Below, one piece after another: positions 45,948-57,374 of a stretch of 64,000 nucleotides of DNA. Source of the DNA: Craterostigma plantagineum (taxonomy: Eukaryota > Streptophyta > Magnoliopsida > Lamiales > Linderniaceae); NCBI GenBank assembly GCA_027422505.1, contig JAPQWV010000018.1:15828001-15892000 (forward strand), written 5' to 3'. The notes beneath the pieces are model-generated. The model saw only the letters and a list, made by a program, of their open reading frames with translations, was not told where the DNA came from and ran no database searches. Made by a program: the position numbers and the translations under genes. Positions within the stretch are counted from its first letter, which is position 1; the number at the start of each line of letters is the position of its first letter.

Positions 45948-47440
45948 TCCAGTCCCCCTACTCTGAGTTGCAATATGCTAAGTATTGCAGCTCGGAGTAT
46001 TATTAAGAAAGCATTCCTCTTTTCGTGTCCTTAAATTTAATCTGCCATTTCCTCATGTTGCCCAAGAAGTCCCAGACAGCTTAGGACTTCACGTGTCTGC
46101 ACGGAAATATAATCAGCAGTCTTGACGAGGTGACTTAGATACTCGCCAGCCAATGCCTTGTCGGATGCCCTGCTAACAGAAAGCTGATCCTTGAAATCCT
46201 AACCAGATAGGTCAGGTCCTCTTCGTTAATGGAGAGCTGGATTTGAAAATCTTGATTATATAGATCATGACTCTCTGAGTCGTCGGGGAGCTGAATTCAG
46301 TAATCGGACAGGATAGATCAAGATCTGGACTTAAAACGTCCTGACAGATTATATCAGATCTCCTCTTGTCAGCCTAGGGCCAGACTTCGAAACCTCAAAC
46401 AGATGACATGGCCTTTTACATGCCAGCATGGAGCTGGCTCAGAAATCCCAAGTAGACAAGTAGGTCTTCTCCGGCCAGCATAGAGCTGGACTTATAAATT
46501 AGGATCGACCAGATCAAGCTTGTGGATGAGGACTAACCTGGAATCCGAAGAACTGACCTGGAATCCGAAGAGCTGACCCGGATCTTGGGAATCCTGATGA
46601 GATAGACCAGTTCTTCGTTCATCAACTCGAAGCTGGACTCCTGATCGAATAGATCAGGTCTCTTTGTCAACGGAGAGCTGGCGTAGAACTCCTGCTCCCA
46701 AAACTAGGTCTCCGTATGTTAGCATGGGAGGTCGGTCACCCTGCTGTGGATTGTCCGTCTCCCTTGATAAGTTGGATGTCCGCTCTGCGGACTAACTCCT
46801 GGTCGTGGCTCGTCCTCATGGAGCTAGCCGAGTTGCCGAAGTATAGAGATGACACGATGGGCGGTCGAAGGATGAGTTAGCAAGCTTGCTGCAGAATAGG
46901 AGCAGCTCACTAGCGCACGGCTGCATATCTGTCGGCAAGATAGCGAATAGCCAGGTCGGAGTATTCGAACTGATAACCAGGTAGAGGTGCAGGGACTTTG
47001 TTACAGAGGATTCTGTCTTAGTTGCTCGTGTAGTTCTGCACCTGTGATCTTGCTATCTTTCTATCGGGGTAGATAGTTTCTTCCAAACATATAGCCGAGC
47101 CTTCCCCATCGTACTCTGAACTGTGCTTAATGTAGTAGCACATTCGGAATACTCGAAATTAGATGGCATCTCCTTCTGCCCCTTTTACACGCCGGACTAC
47201 TGCTTTGCATCTCGAGGCTCGACTCAAAAACCTCGTGGTGAGCTGTACTTGGATATCCTGAACACCTAGTTCGAACCTCCACTCGCTCGCCAGCTCGACT
47301 TGGATATCCTATGTGAAATAGGCCAGCCTCGCCGTGCTGACGGAGAGCTGAGCTTAGATATCCTGATGAAGTAGGTCGGGTCCTAAGCACCATAGCAGAA
47401 TTGAACATAGATACCCAAACAGATAAGTCGGGCATTCGTG
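45948..47440 (-). other. Internal non-coding sequence of element C
   Basis: This includes 46105-46690, related to 43211-43880. It carries only short chance ORFs. Confidence 0.6.
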
Positions 47441-47770
47441 TGCCAGCAAGGAGCTGGACTTAGATATCCCAATCCAGACGATTGGGTTTCCGAGTACCGC
47501 GCACGGAGCTGAACTGTAGATATCCCGACGGATAGGTTGGGTCTTTATGTGCCAACCCTGAGCTGCTCTTAGATAGATATCCCAACAGTTAGGTTGGGTT
47601 TCCCGTGCCAGCACGAAGCTGGACTTAGATGTCCCAGAGGTTGGGCCATTATGTGCCAGTCCCGGAGCTGGACTTAGATAGATATCCCAACAGTTAGGTT
47701 GGGCCATTATGTGCCAGCCCGGAGCTGGACTTAGATAGATATCCCAACAGTTAGGTTGGGTTTCTCGTGA
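47440..47770 (-). repeat. Minisatellite of element C
   Basis: This is the same GGAGCTGGACTTAGATA...CAACAGTTAGGTTGGG unit as at 43880 and 49584, in about six diverged copies. Confidence 0.82.
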
Positions 47771-48854
47771 TGGAAAATAATAAATCAAGCTTAGCAAAAT
47801 AATATTAGTAGCCCAAATATTTAAAGTCGAGCGGGCCCTAAGCCCAAATATCTAATTTATTTAAGCCACACATTAATTTAATTCTATAGCCCAAACTATA
47901 ATTCCCACATACTTAAAGGCCAAAGCCCACAACGAACCCTAGGTGAAATAAACACAGAACCCTAGGTATTATAGAAATTCCATTTCGCCCCCCAAATTTC
48001 AGCTCTCACTGTATTTCATCCCAGGAGAATAGCAGAACTAACCCTATAACTTTTATGATTCAATTTGGCACCCAAAAGGTTGAAATACTTACAACCGAAT
48101 CCCGAATGCAATTTTCCGGCGGGGGCATCGCCGGCGGCCGGCGCGGCGGTCGTCCTCCAGGTGCGACAGCCATGGGTGCGTCGGTTCGGCCTCAAGAGGT
48201 CTGAAATGGAGGGTTTCTGTCGCGACAGCCATGGACGCGTCGGTTCTCATCGCGTCTTCACTATCGTCACCATCTCGAGGCTTTTTCTGCTCTTGTAACA
48301 GCGGAACTGACCGATGAGGAAGCGGAATGGCGGGTAAGCAACTTGGGCACCCTCGATTTCGAGGAATTATCGTCGATTTTGCGCTTTCACCGAAATCGCG
48401 CGGTTAGGGTTTTGTGCGCGCCGCCGCAGATTCGACGGTCGACTGTGCCCGTCACGATTGGTCTTTGGTCGCAGAAGGCATGCGCACAGATAGAGCGTTT
48501 CCCAGCGAGTCCGCTGGTGGTCGCCGTTGGGCCGAGGTATACCGCGACGAAAACGAGCTCGCGCAACGATTGCACCGAAGCGTTTTCTGTCCTTGTGACA
48601 GCAGATTTGAATGGGCGGTCACTGTCGCCTCGCCGATGGTGCTTTGGTGGCGATCTGGTCGTTGACGATGAGGCTGAGATGGCCGGCGGCCAAGCTTACG
48701 GCGAGACAAACTTCCGCCCGGCAGGTGTTCGACGAAATGCCATAGAAGAAACCCAAGAACGGCAGCCCAAAAATCTTCCAAAAACAGCCGTTGAATCCAA
48801 GCCACGGCTCCATATCTCACGTTCCAACCCTCGGTTCCCACAGACGGCGCCATT
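47771..48854 (-). other. Leader copy 2 with primer-binding site (element C)
   Basis: From AT-rich sequence near 47775-48060 it passes into GC-rich leader, with the primer-binding site at about 48835-48852. The part 48337-48854 is nearly identical to 44715-45236, and the whole is a diverged match to 52640-53637. Confidence 0.7.
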
Positions 48855-49583
48855 TGATGCGGGTACGACCCCGATCAACAAAATTTATGATCCGGGAATA
48901 AAGGTGAAGGCCGGTTCGGATGGAATCGTGGATGGAAAGACATAAAAAGGAAAAAGACAATGATTTACGTGGTTCGGATTCGGGTGAATCCTACGTCCAC
49001 GGGCCGCCGGAGAATATTCGCTATTAATCGGGGAAGATTACACACTCAATCTCGCATTCTCTCTTATTTACAAGTCATTCTCAGCTATGAATAGTATGAA
49101 GAAGATGAAGAGAGGGGGAGAGAGCTTCTATGTGTGTTCTTGGCATGTTAGTGTGTGTGGGCGTGTAACTTATGGTGTAAAATGGACAAAAGTCCAATTT
49201 ATACTGTAGAGGCGGCTAGGGTTTCGTACTGCCCTCCCCCGTCAGGTCTCCCGGTCACTTACATAGCTCTCTTGATTACTTCATTTGTTCCCTCCTGATA
49301 GCTTCGCAGCTTCCTAGGACATCTCCCTAGCTCCTCCCAATATCACCTTCGTACATTGCCTCTAGTCGAGCATCGCACTTAGTCCTTCTCGGGCACTTCC
49401 TTGAGTCCTTCTGAATACTTCCGTAGCTCTGTGGAGTACCTCCCGAGCTCCTCTGAACCTCACCTTCGTACACCGTTCTGGTCGGGCCTTGTATCTGGTC
49501 CTTACCTCCTTCAGACCCCATTTCCACTCTGTTCCTTATAGGTTGTCAGGTCATGAGGAATGCTGGATAGGTCACCCCTATCA
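48855..49583 (-). repeat. 5' LTR of element C
   Basis: 729 bp, minus-strand TGATAGGGGTGACC...CCCGCATCA. GTTAG follows directly on the plus strand, the target duplication. Confidence 0.87.
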
Positions 49584-50045
49584 GTTAGGTTGGGTCTTCT
49601 ATGCCAGCACGGAGCTGGACTTAGATATCCCAACGGTTAGGTTAGGTCTTCTGGTTCCAGCGCGGGACTGGACTTAGATATCCCAACAGTTATGTTGGGT
49701 CTTCTATGCCAGCACGGAGCTGGACTTAGATATTCCAATAGTTAGGTTGGGTCTTCTGGTGCCAGCGCGGAGCTGGACTTAGATATCCCAACAGTTAGGT
49801 TGGTTCTTCTATGCCAGCACGGAGCTGGACTTAGATATCCCAACAGTTAGGTTGGGTCTTCTGGTGCCAGCGCGGAGCTGGACTTAGATATCCCAACAGT
49901 TAGGTTGTGTCTTCTGGTGCCAGCGCGGGGCTGGACTTAGATATCCAAACAGTTAGGTTGGGTCCTCTATGCCAGCACGGAGCTGGACTTAGATATCCCA
50001 ACGGTTAGGTTGGGTCTTCTGGTGCCAGCGCAGAGCTGGGAGTTC
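49584..50045 (-). repeat. ~53 bp minisatellite, right block
   Basis: This continues the array interrupted at 44471, in about nine copies, with alternating CTTCTATGCCAGCACGG and CTTCTGGTGCCAGCGCGG variants. Confidence 0.88.
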
Positions 50046-51140
50046 TGCACCGGCTTCTGGTGACCTGAACAGGTTAGGGCTTTCTGCCTTCCGTTTTAGG
50101 CTTGAGACTCGTTATTGGCAGATCGTAGGTCTATGTTAAACAACGGAAAGTTTTCGCATGGGTTAGGTTAGGGCTTATGATATTCGCTTCAGCCTGGGTG
50201 ATATCCCCTCCTCATGCACTCTCCTTCTAACATTCTGATGCACTCACGTCCAAATATTCATCTGAATGATTATTGGCAGATTTAAACGTGTACCTGGGAG
50301 ATGTACGTCTGGGCTGGACTTGGCGCTCATCGCTTTCGTTTCCATGAGTTGGATGAGCGTTCCACAAGGTCCGCAGACTGCGAGCTGAGTTAGGGCTTGG
50401 AGGCTTTGTGGCCTGTTTTCTTTGCTTATGGGCGACCTTTCCGCCTCTTGCACTTCCTCCCAACATCCTACTACACTCGCATCCAACACTTCCATATGAA
50501 AGATTATTAGAATGTCTAACATGTACCTGGTAAATACTTGTATGGGTTGAACCCAGCGTCCCTTGTTTTCATTTTTATAGGTTGTGGGCTCGTATCGCCA
50601 GGTCTGTAGGCTACCAGGTTACTTTTCCACCTGAGGCCTATCTTCATCCCAGGGACGTTTTTCCTTAAGTATTTGCGGCCGCCTCTCTGTCAATGTGGGG
50701 ACCTATACTACTACTCTCCACTCCCCCTACTTCGGATTGTGCTGATGTTCATCAGCACATTCGAATTACGTGAACAGTGTACCCCCTAATTCACCAACCT
50801 CAACTTTTCCCGTCGTTACTCCTGGGTAGTCTGCGCCAGACCTTCTTCTTAGATCGCAGTATACTGGATGTCCGCTCGTGGGATACGTTTGCTCCCTACT
50901 CACTTTCCCCTCAACATCCCACTGCGTTCCCATTCGAAATTTTCATTCAAGAAGTTGTTGGTAAATGAAAACGTGTACCTGGGGAGCTCCTGGATGAGCT
51001 GGATTCGACACCCCTCCCTTTTCGTTTTCTATCAGGTTCGTACGGTACCAGTGTTCTTATTCGTCCTTCATGGGGCCAGCATTGGCTAGTTCTATCTTTC
51101 GGGTGTGGTTGCATCGGAGCCTAGGAGAACTTGACCAGCA
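50046..51140 (-). other. Internal 3' non-coding sequence of element B
   Basis: The stretch 50410-50510 is the reverse complement of 42855-42935/54282-54362 and 50690-50760 of 41960-42030, which ties element B to the plus-strand remnant. No gene. Confidence 0.6.
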
Positions 51141-51330
51141 TCGTCTGGTTCCATCCCCCTTCGTAAATCGGAACCTAGGCGCTCTCGACCAGCCTTGGCT
51201 GGTTCGATGCGGCCAGTATTGGCTAGATCAAATTTGAGCATAGGAGCTCTGCCGGTATTGACCGGTGCTGCCAGCATTGGCTGGTTCGAGATCGAGCTTA
51301 GGAGCTCTGCCGGTATTGACCGGTGCTGCC
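51140..51330 (-). repeat. Short tandem motif GCCAGCATTGGCTGGTTCGA
   Basis: Diverged copies of GACCAGC(A/C)T(C/T)G(T/G)CTGGTTC and GGAGCTCTGCCGGTATTGAC occur about five times before the 57 bp array. Confidence 0.6.
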
Positions 51331-51840
51331 AGCAGGTGTCCTAGTCCGGAGTAATCCGAAACCTGGACGGCTTTTTCGCGATGGGTGCCAACAGGTGTCC
51401 TAGTCCGGAGTAATCCGAAACCTGGGCATTTTTTGTTCCACGCGCCAACAGGTGTCCTAGTCCGGAGTAATCCAAACCTGGGTGACTTTTTCGCAATGGG
51501 TGCCAACAGGTGTCCTAGTCCGGAGTAATCCGAAACCTGGGCATTTTTTGTTCCGCGCGCCAACAGGTGTCCTAGTCCGGAGTAATCCGAAACCTGGGCG
51601 GCTTTTTCGCGATGAGTGCCAACAGGTGTCCTAGTCCGGAGTAATCCGAAACCTGGGCATTTTTTGTTCCGCGCGCCAACAGGTGTCCTAGTCCGGAGTA
51701 ATACGAAACCTGGGCGGCTTTTTCGCGATGAGTGCCAACAGGTGTTTTAGTCCGGAGTAATCCAAAACCTGGGCATTTTTTGTTCCGCACGCCAACAGGT
51801 GTCCTAGTCCGGAGTAATCCGAAACCTGGGCGGCTCTTTT
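51330..51840 (-). repeat. ~57 bp minisatellite with alternating A/B units
   Basis: CAACAGGTGTCCTAGTCCGG starts nine units at about 51333, 51390, 51447, 51505, 51562, 51620, 51677, 51736 and 51793. Linkers alternate between a GGCTTTTTCGCGATG type and a GCATTTTTTGTTCCG type, giving a ~115 bp higher-order unit. Confidence 0.88.
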
Positions 51841-51844
51841 TTTT

Positions 51845-52030
51845 CAGCCTGGATCAAAGCCGGGGCTTAGAGGCTTCTTTTCCATCTGGAGCTACGTTGG
51901 GGCTCAGGGGCTTCGTGTCCAGCCTGGGGTTAAGCCAGGGCTTATGGCTTTTTTTCCCAGCCTGGTTGTAAGCGAGGGCTTGCAGGGTTTCGCTTCCAGC
52001 CTAGATCTGAGCCAGGGCTTACGGGCTTCT
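51845..52030 (-). repeat. ~39 bp minisatellite, inverted relative to 40727-40960
   Basis: Units of CCAGCCTGG...AAGC(C/G)(A/G)GGGCTT, four to five copies, matching the plus-strand remnant in reverse. Confidence 0.75.
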
Positions 52031-52639
52031 GTTGCCAACGGAGAGCTGGACCGACATACCTGCCAAATCTGTAAAGCCACAACCACAGGGACTCCAATGC
52101 ACGAGATGCAATGAGAGTCGTGAGATAAAAATGATAATAATATATCACTTAGTAACTGCATAGGGGAGACAATGCGTTATGGCAGGTCAGAAGTGACCCT
52201 AGACAAATACATTTCAGCACTTAGCCTAGTATTCCTCCTAATTCGGTGATCTAGAGAGGTCATATTTCAAGATATGAGGTGGCTAAACTGGCGGTCAATA
52301 GCTAAGTCGGAAAGATAAATAGGAGATCTGAAAGCTGAAGGTCAGTAGCTAAGTAGGAAATCTGACTAGGAAAGCCGGATGTCCGTAGCTAAGTGGGAAA
52401 GCTGGGGATCAGTAGCTAAGTAGGAAGCTGGAGATCAAAGGTAGCGTACGGAGGAGGTACATATCCCAGCTAATTCTGACACGGGGTGTTGAAAAGGACG
52501 GGACTGTTTACAGCCGACTAGGGGACAAAGAGGGTGTAGACAGGGGAACATTATGATCAGACAGAGGGCATGTCAGTCTGACCGTAGTATGCCTGTCTGT
52601 AGTTGGCTGTACCATTTGTGAGTACTGCCGGAGACCAAC

Positions 52640-53637
52640 TGGGCTAGCGGCCCAATGAGAATAATTCTCGCAACCCAATAAATTAATCCAAGCCCATTAG
52701 AAGGCAAAATAACTACAGTACCCTAAATATTATCAAAATTCCTTTTTGCCCCCCCCCCCCCCCATTTCAGATCTCGCAGCATTTGATCCCAAGGTAAATA
52801 ACAGAATTGACCCTCAACTTTTTTAATTCAATTTAACACCCCAAAAGTTAGAAAACTTACACCTCGGTCCCGTAACGCAATTTCCGGCAGTGGAATCGCC
52901 GGCGACCGGCGAGGCAATCGCGGGGACATCCTCCAGGTGCAACAACCATGGCCGAGGTGGTTCGGCCTCAAGGGATCCGAGATTGGGACGTGGTTTGACG
53001 TTTTCGTTCTCATCGCGTCTTCTTCACCAACGTCATCGTCTTGAAGCCTTTTATGATCTTGCGACGGCGCGGCTGGCCGGTGAAGAAATGAAACAGAGGG
53101 TCAGCACCTTGGGCACCCTCGATTTTGAGGTCTCGCTCGTCAATTTGCCATTTTGCCTAAATCGCGTCATGGGGTTCCGTGAGCGTCGACGCGACTTTCA
53201 CCGGTGATTATGCTCGTTGGGGTTGATATTTGGCTGTGGAAGGCACGCCTATGGATAGAGCATTTCCTAGCGAGTCCGTTGGTGGACGTAGCCTCGCCGG
53301 TGGTCGCCGTTAGGCCGAGATATACCGCGGCAAAAGCGAGCGCGTACACCGATTTCTCCAAAGCCTTTTCTGCCCCGTGAGGGCAGACCTGAATAGGTGG
53401 CCACCACTGCCTTGCCGGCGGTGCTTGGGTGGTGCGCCGGTCGCCGACAGTGAGGCCAAGGTGGCCGGTGGCCAAGCTTATGGTGAGACAAAGTTTCGCC
53501 CGGCAAGTGTTCGATGAAATGCTATAGAAGAAAAGTGAAGAACGGCAGCCCAAAAAACCTTCAAAAACAGATGTTGAATCCAAGCCACGACTCCATATCT
53601 CACGTTCCAACCCTCGTTTCCCACAGACGGCGCCATT
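52640..53637 (-). other. Leader of element B with primer-binding site
   Basis: This is a diverged match to the element C leaders, with the primer-binding site at about 53618-53635. A poly-C run is at 52750-52764. A 147-codon minus-strand frame (53610-53167) partly matches the other leaders' frames, with indels. No known domain. Confidence 0.65.
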
Positions 53638-54270
53638 TCATGCGGGTACGACCCCGATCCACAAGATTTATGGTCCGGAAAATAAAGTTGAGGGCCGGTT
53701 CGGATGAAATCGTGGATGGAATATTAAGAAAGAGGACAGAAAAGTAAAGAGACGATGATTTACGTGGTTCGGATTCGGATGAATCCTACGTCCACGGGCC
53801 GCCGGAGAATATTCACTATTAACGGGATAAGATTACACGCTCAATCTCGCATTCCCTCATGTTTACAATTGATTCTAAGCTCCAAACAGTGAAAAGAAAT
53901 GAAGAGAGGGAGAAAGAACATGTGTGTGTGTGTGTGTTCTTGGTGTGTTAGTGTGTGAGGGGCGTGTGGAAGATGTTGTAGAATGGATAAGGAGCCCTAT
54001 TTATACTTATGGGCGCGTCTAGGGTTTGGTACTGCTTCTCCTCGTCAGGTCTCCAGGACGCTTCCTTAGCTCTCCTAACTGCTTCCTTTATCCCCTCTGC
54101 ATAGCTCCGTAGCTCTCTTGAATATCTCCTTAGCTTCTCCAAATATCATCTTCTTACATCGCTTCTAGTCGAGCCTCATACCTGGTCCTTGTCTCCTTCA
54201 GACAAACCTCCTACTCTGTTCCTTGTAGGTCTTCAGGTCAGGAGGAATGCTGGATAGGTCACCCCTATCA
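53638..54270 (-). repeat. 5' LTR of element B
   Basis: 633 bp, minus-strand TGATAGGGGTGACC at 54270; ATGTC follows on the plus strand. It is nearly identical to 42236-42843. Confidence 0.87.
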
Positions 54271-55052
54271 ATGTCCTTAACCTTCCAGATGAAAGTGTTG
54301 GATGCAAATGTAGTAGGATGTTGGGAGGAAGGCGCAAGAGGCAGAAATGTCGCCCATAAGTAAACATCCAGAGTACGGCAATCTGCCGAGACAGATCAGC
54401 GTGGGTACTCAAAGTGCAACTTGCAAGGAAAGGATTGAGGTCGGCAGATAAGGAGTTATATTCCTCACTCACAAGGAACGGAGTAGGAGGTTAGGTCTGA
54501 AGGAGGCAAGGACCAGGTACGAGGCTCGACTAGAGGCAATGTACGAAGGTGATATTGGGAGGAGCTAGGGAGATATCCCAGGAAGCTACGGAGCTATCCG
54601 GAGGGAACAAATGAACTAATCGAGAGAGCTAAGGAAGCGACCAGGAGACCTGACGAGGGAGAGCAGTATGAAACCCTAGCCGCCCCTACAGTATAAATAG
54701 GATCTTTTATCCATTTTACATCATAAGTCACACGCCCCACACACACTAGCACACCAAGAACACACACACATGTTCTCTCTCCCTCTCTTTATCTTCTTTC
54801 TACTGTTTAGAGCTGAGAATCACTTGTAAATATGAGAGAACACGAGATTGAGTGTGTAATCCTCCTTGATTAATAGTGAATATTCTCCGGCGGCCCGTGG
54901 ACGTAGGATTCACCCGAATCCGAATCACGTAAATCTCTGTCCCTTTACTTTCCCGTTCTTTCTCTTTATGTTTCCAACCACGATTCCATCCGTTTTGGCC
55001 CTCACCTTGATTCCCGGACCATAAATCTTGTTGATCGGGGTCATACCCGCAT
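54271..55052 (+). mobile_element. Plus-strand Tat-family remnant, right part with 3' LTR
   Basis: This continues 40690-42235 after element B. It has 200 bp of 3' sequence and then a plus-strand LTR from about 54471 to 55052, with TATA-like CAGTATAAATAGG near 54691, the CCGTGGACGTAGG motif near 54894 and an end GATCGGGGTCATACCCGCAT. The first ~60 bases of the LTR are diverged or lost. Confidence 0.78.
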
Positions 55053-56450
55053 AGTGTGTTAACGAAACTTTTATTAGATATTTAAATATAGTTACGACCG
55101 AGTTAATACTCTTGGGACCTTCCTTCTCCTTAAGTTAAATATTTACAGAACTAATTCTTCTAACAGCCCAATAATATGAATCTTAAAATACAATAATTTT
55201 TTCTTTTTCTTTTTTTGTTGAGGCATCAACATTGTAGTCCTCACACTGTGATTAAACTCATTATTGGACAATGTAACATTTTTTTGGGACATTGAAGTAT
55301 TTTTCTTGAAAAAATTAAAAAATTTGTATTAAAAACAAAAATAAAAGCCTAAAATGACTTGTATTTAAAAACAGGTGGCGTAATAAGTTTCAAAGAAGTC
55401 GTCAATGAAATTTTACATATATTTGGTGTTGATCAATTATTTTTCTTTATAGACTCAACTATTAAATGAATTTAATTTTATTCAATGTGGAGAACTCTTG
55501 TGTTCGACCGACTTTTATTTCTCAACTATTTAGTTTCAGCCGAGCAACAGCTATTCATGGGCCAACTTAGATCTCTAGCAAAATTTTTATTTTAAGAGTT
55601 GCAGATATATGACATGATATCACACGAACACAATTATTTGACTGAGCGTTACAAATATAATAACATTAAAAAAGGGAGACATTAAATGTTACTATATAAT
55701 TGTGGCCATACAAACACAGCCTGTATGGATCAACAAAAAATGGTAGTCTTGATATTGTACAAAGGTCGTACTTTATTTCATTTACCTTTTCTTTTATAGT
55801 CTTTTCATAAACCCCAACATCTTGTATATTCAAGTAGACAATATAGTTTTTATTTCACATCCTAATTATATATCTCATCGTGCATAGAGTACAAATATCA
55901 GTAACCTTCCGTCGGCGGTTTAATTTATCATTTTCCTTTGGTGCATAGATGTAAACTTTGGTGTTGTAGAAGTGAATATTTCGAATATAATCCTTTGGGT
56001 TTGAGAATGTATTTATCGATTGGAAAAGAATTACTACATCTTGAGTTTGAGAATGAGTTTGAGTTTGGAAATGTATTTTTCAGTTGGAGATGCTCTAAAC
56101 TATTTGTATACGTTTTCTAGTTCAACTACGAAGTTCAGTACAAGCTTCGTGTGAATATACATACCTCCCCTCGTGGGAGTTTCTTTCCTTCCTTTGTGGA
56201 GTCCCCTTCGGGGTTTCTTTCCTCCTTTTTGGGGTTTGAGAACGGATACTGTGCTATCATCGGACATCTACGCAATAGAAATAGTCAATTATGTTATAAC
56301 ATTTTGGTTATTGCTCTGTTGTATCTTTATATCCATCTGGAGCTTTGAAATGAAATCCTACTTTCAAAAAACAAAATACATACCTCTAACGAAAAATGAA
56401 CTAACTTAAGAAAGGATAAAGGAAACTTTGGCTCCTTTTACTTTATCTCA
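55053..56450. other. AT-rich intergenic DNA with a MITE fragment
   Basis: The stretch 55950-56095 is an inverted, partial copy of the Tourist-like MITE at 19167, ending CAGTTGGAGATGCTC before TAA. No gene is seen. Confidence 0.55.
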
Positions 56451-56467
56451 AATTAAGAACTATAAAT

Positions 56468-57357
56468 CTGGAAACTAGCCAAAGGGGAGTAAGAATGCTT
56501 CAAATCTGGAGACATCTATGGAAACTCAAAATCAAGCAAAAATGCAAGCATTTCCTTTGGAGAATCCTGAACAATATTCTGCCCACTAAAGTTCAGCTGC
56601 TAAGGAAAGGAGTTCCTATCGACCCCATTTGTAGTATGTGTGGTGAAAAAGAGGAGGACCCTGAACACATTTTCTTTAGCTGCTCTAGAGCTCAAATGAT
56701 TTGGCATATAGCTCCGATTGTCTGGAACGATCGCTTGAAAGAACCTCGGAGCTTCAACGACTGGTGGCTTTGTATTTGTTCTGGTCCTAAAATTCAAGTT
56801 TACCAAGAAAGGATCCAATTGTCGGTCTATATATTATGGTGGTTATGGAAAACAAGAAACATTTGGATCTTCAAAAAGGTCAAAACACCAATTAATGAGA
56901 CTGTAGATGGAGCTATTTCGGAATGGCTGGAATTTAGACATTCTGGATGATTGCATTGCTCGATCAGCCCACTTTTTCTACGTCTTGAGCATTTTGAGAA
57001 TACATGTTGAAGGTAAGTCTTTCTAGTGATTGGGACAGTGCCTGAGCATGATATTTTGAACAAGTCTTTGCTTGATTGAGGATGGCTGGACTTGAGGATC
57101 TTCCTTTTGGCATCGTTAGTTCAGTTGTCTTTGATTTGTTTGAAATTTTCGTGCTATCACAATGTGTAGTATTAATATGTTCATTTGGGGGTCCTTTTTG
57201 TCCTTGTAGGTTGTTTAATTTTTACTTGTCATTTTGGCCCTTTCTTTGGGTCTTTCTGCCCACTTAATTGTTTGTTTCAGCCGGTGGGAGTCGTATGGTA
57301 TAATATTTCTCTTGTAGATTTTTCAGTTTACTTAATGAAAGTTATCGCCTGAAAAAA
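56468..57357 (+). mobile_element. 5'-truncated LINE
   Basis: It is framed by the 17 bp duplication AATTAAGAACTATAAAT (56451-56467 and 57358-57374) with an A-run before the right copy. About 890 bp remain: the zinc-binding end of ORF2 and the 3' UTR. 5' truncation is the usual result of incomplete LINE reverse transcription. Confidence 0.9.
56495..56950 (+). pseudogene. LINE ORF2 C-terminal zinc-binding (zf-RVT) fragment
   Basis: An open 151-codon stretch with WRHLWKLKIKQKCKHFLWR, CSMCGEKEEDPEHIFFSCS and WHIAPIVW, the zf-RVT domain found after reverse transcriptase in plant LINEs. It has Cys-x2-Cys and His...Cys ligands. It lacks RT and has no promoter of its own, so it is an element remnant even though open. 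Confidence 0.85.
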
Positions 57358-57374
57358 AATTAAGAACTATAAAT

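Larger units (their letters stand above)
44472..49583 (-). mobile_element. Element C: three-LTR Tat-family element inside the minisatellite
   Basis: It is framed by GTTAG. On the minus strand: LTR (49583-48855), primer-binding site and leader (48854-47775), minisatellite, unique non-coding sequence, a second full LTR (45947-45237), a second primer-binding site and leader piece (45236-44715), and a truncated third LTR (44714-44472). The LTR-internal-LTR-internal-LTR form is expected from unequal recombination between element copies. There is no gag or pol. Confidence 0.8.
42236..54270 (-). mobile_element. Element B: minus-strand, non-coding Tat-family element
   Basis: It lies between LTRs at 42236 (3') and 53638 (5') with ATGTC on both outer sides (42231-42235 and 54271-54275). 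On the minus strand: LTR, primer-binding site TGGCGCCGTCTGTGGGAAAC, GC-rich leader (53637-52640), 39 bp and 57 bp minisatellites, unique 3' sequence and a ~53 bp minisatellite. No gag or pol is present, so it depended on a related autonomous element. Element C interrupts it at 44472-49583, and a copied flank (42844-43210) sits inside its 3' LTR. Confidence 0.78.

Noticed and set aside
45690..45973. Small ORFs within Tat-family LTRs (also 42521, 42806, 49327, 53948, 54233)
   Set aside because: They recur only because the LTRs are copies of one another; no domain and the LTR is a non-coding control region.
51228..51790. Minus-strand ORFs of 111 and 72 codons with a repeated protein motif
   Set aside because: They translate the 57 bp minisatellite; as the unit is 57 or 58 bp, frames are kept only by chance and there is no start context or domain.
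51330..51840. Possible CRISPR-like array (regular repeats with short spacers)
   Set aside because: The linkers are themselves repeated in two types rather than unique, and the setting is a plant retroelement.
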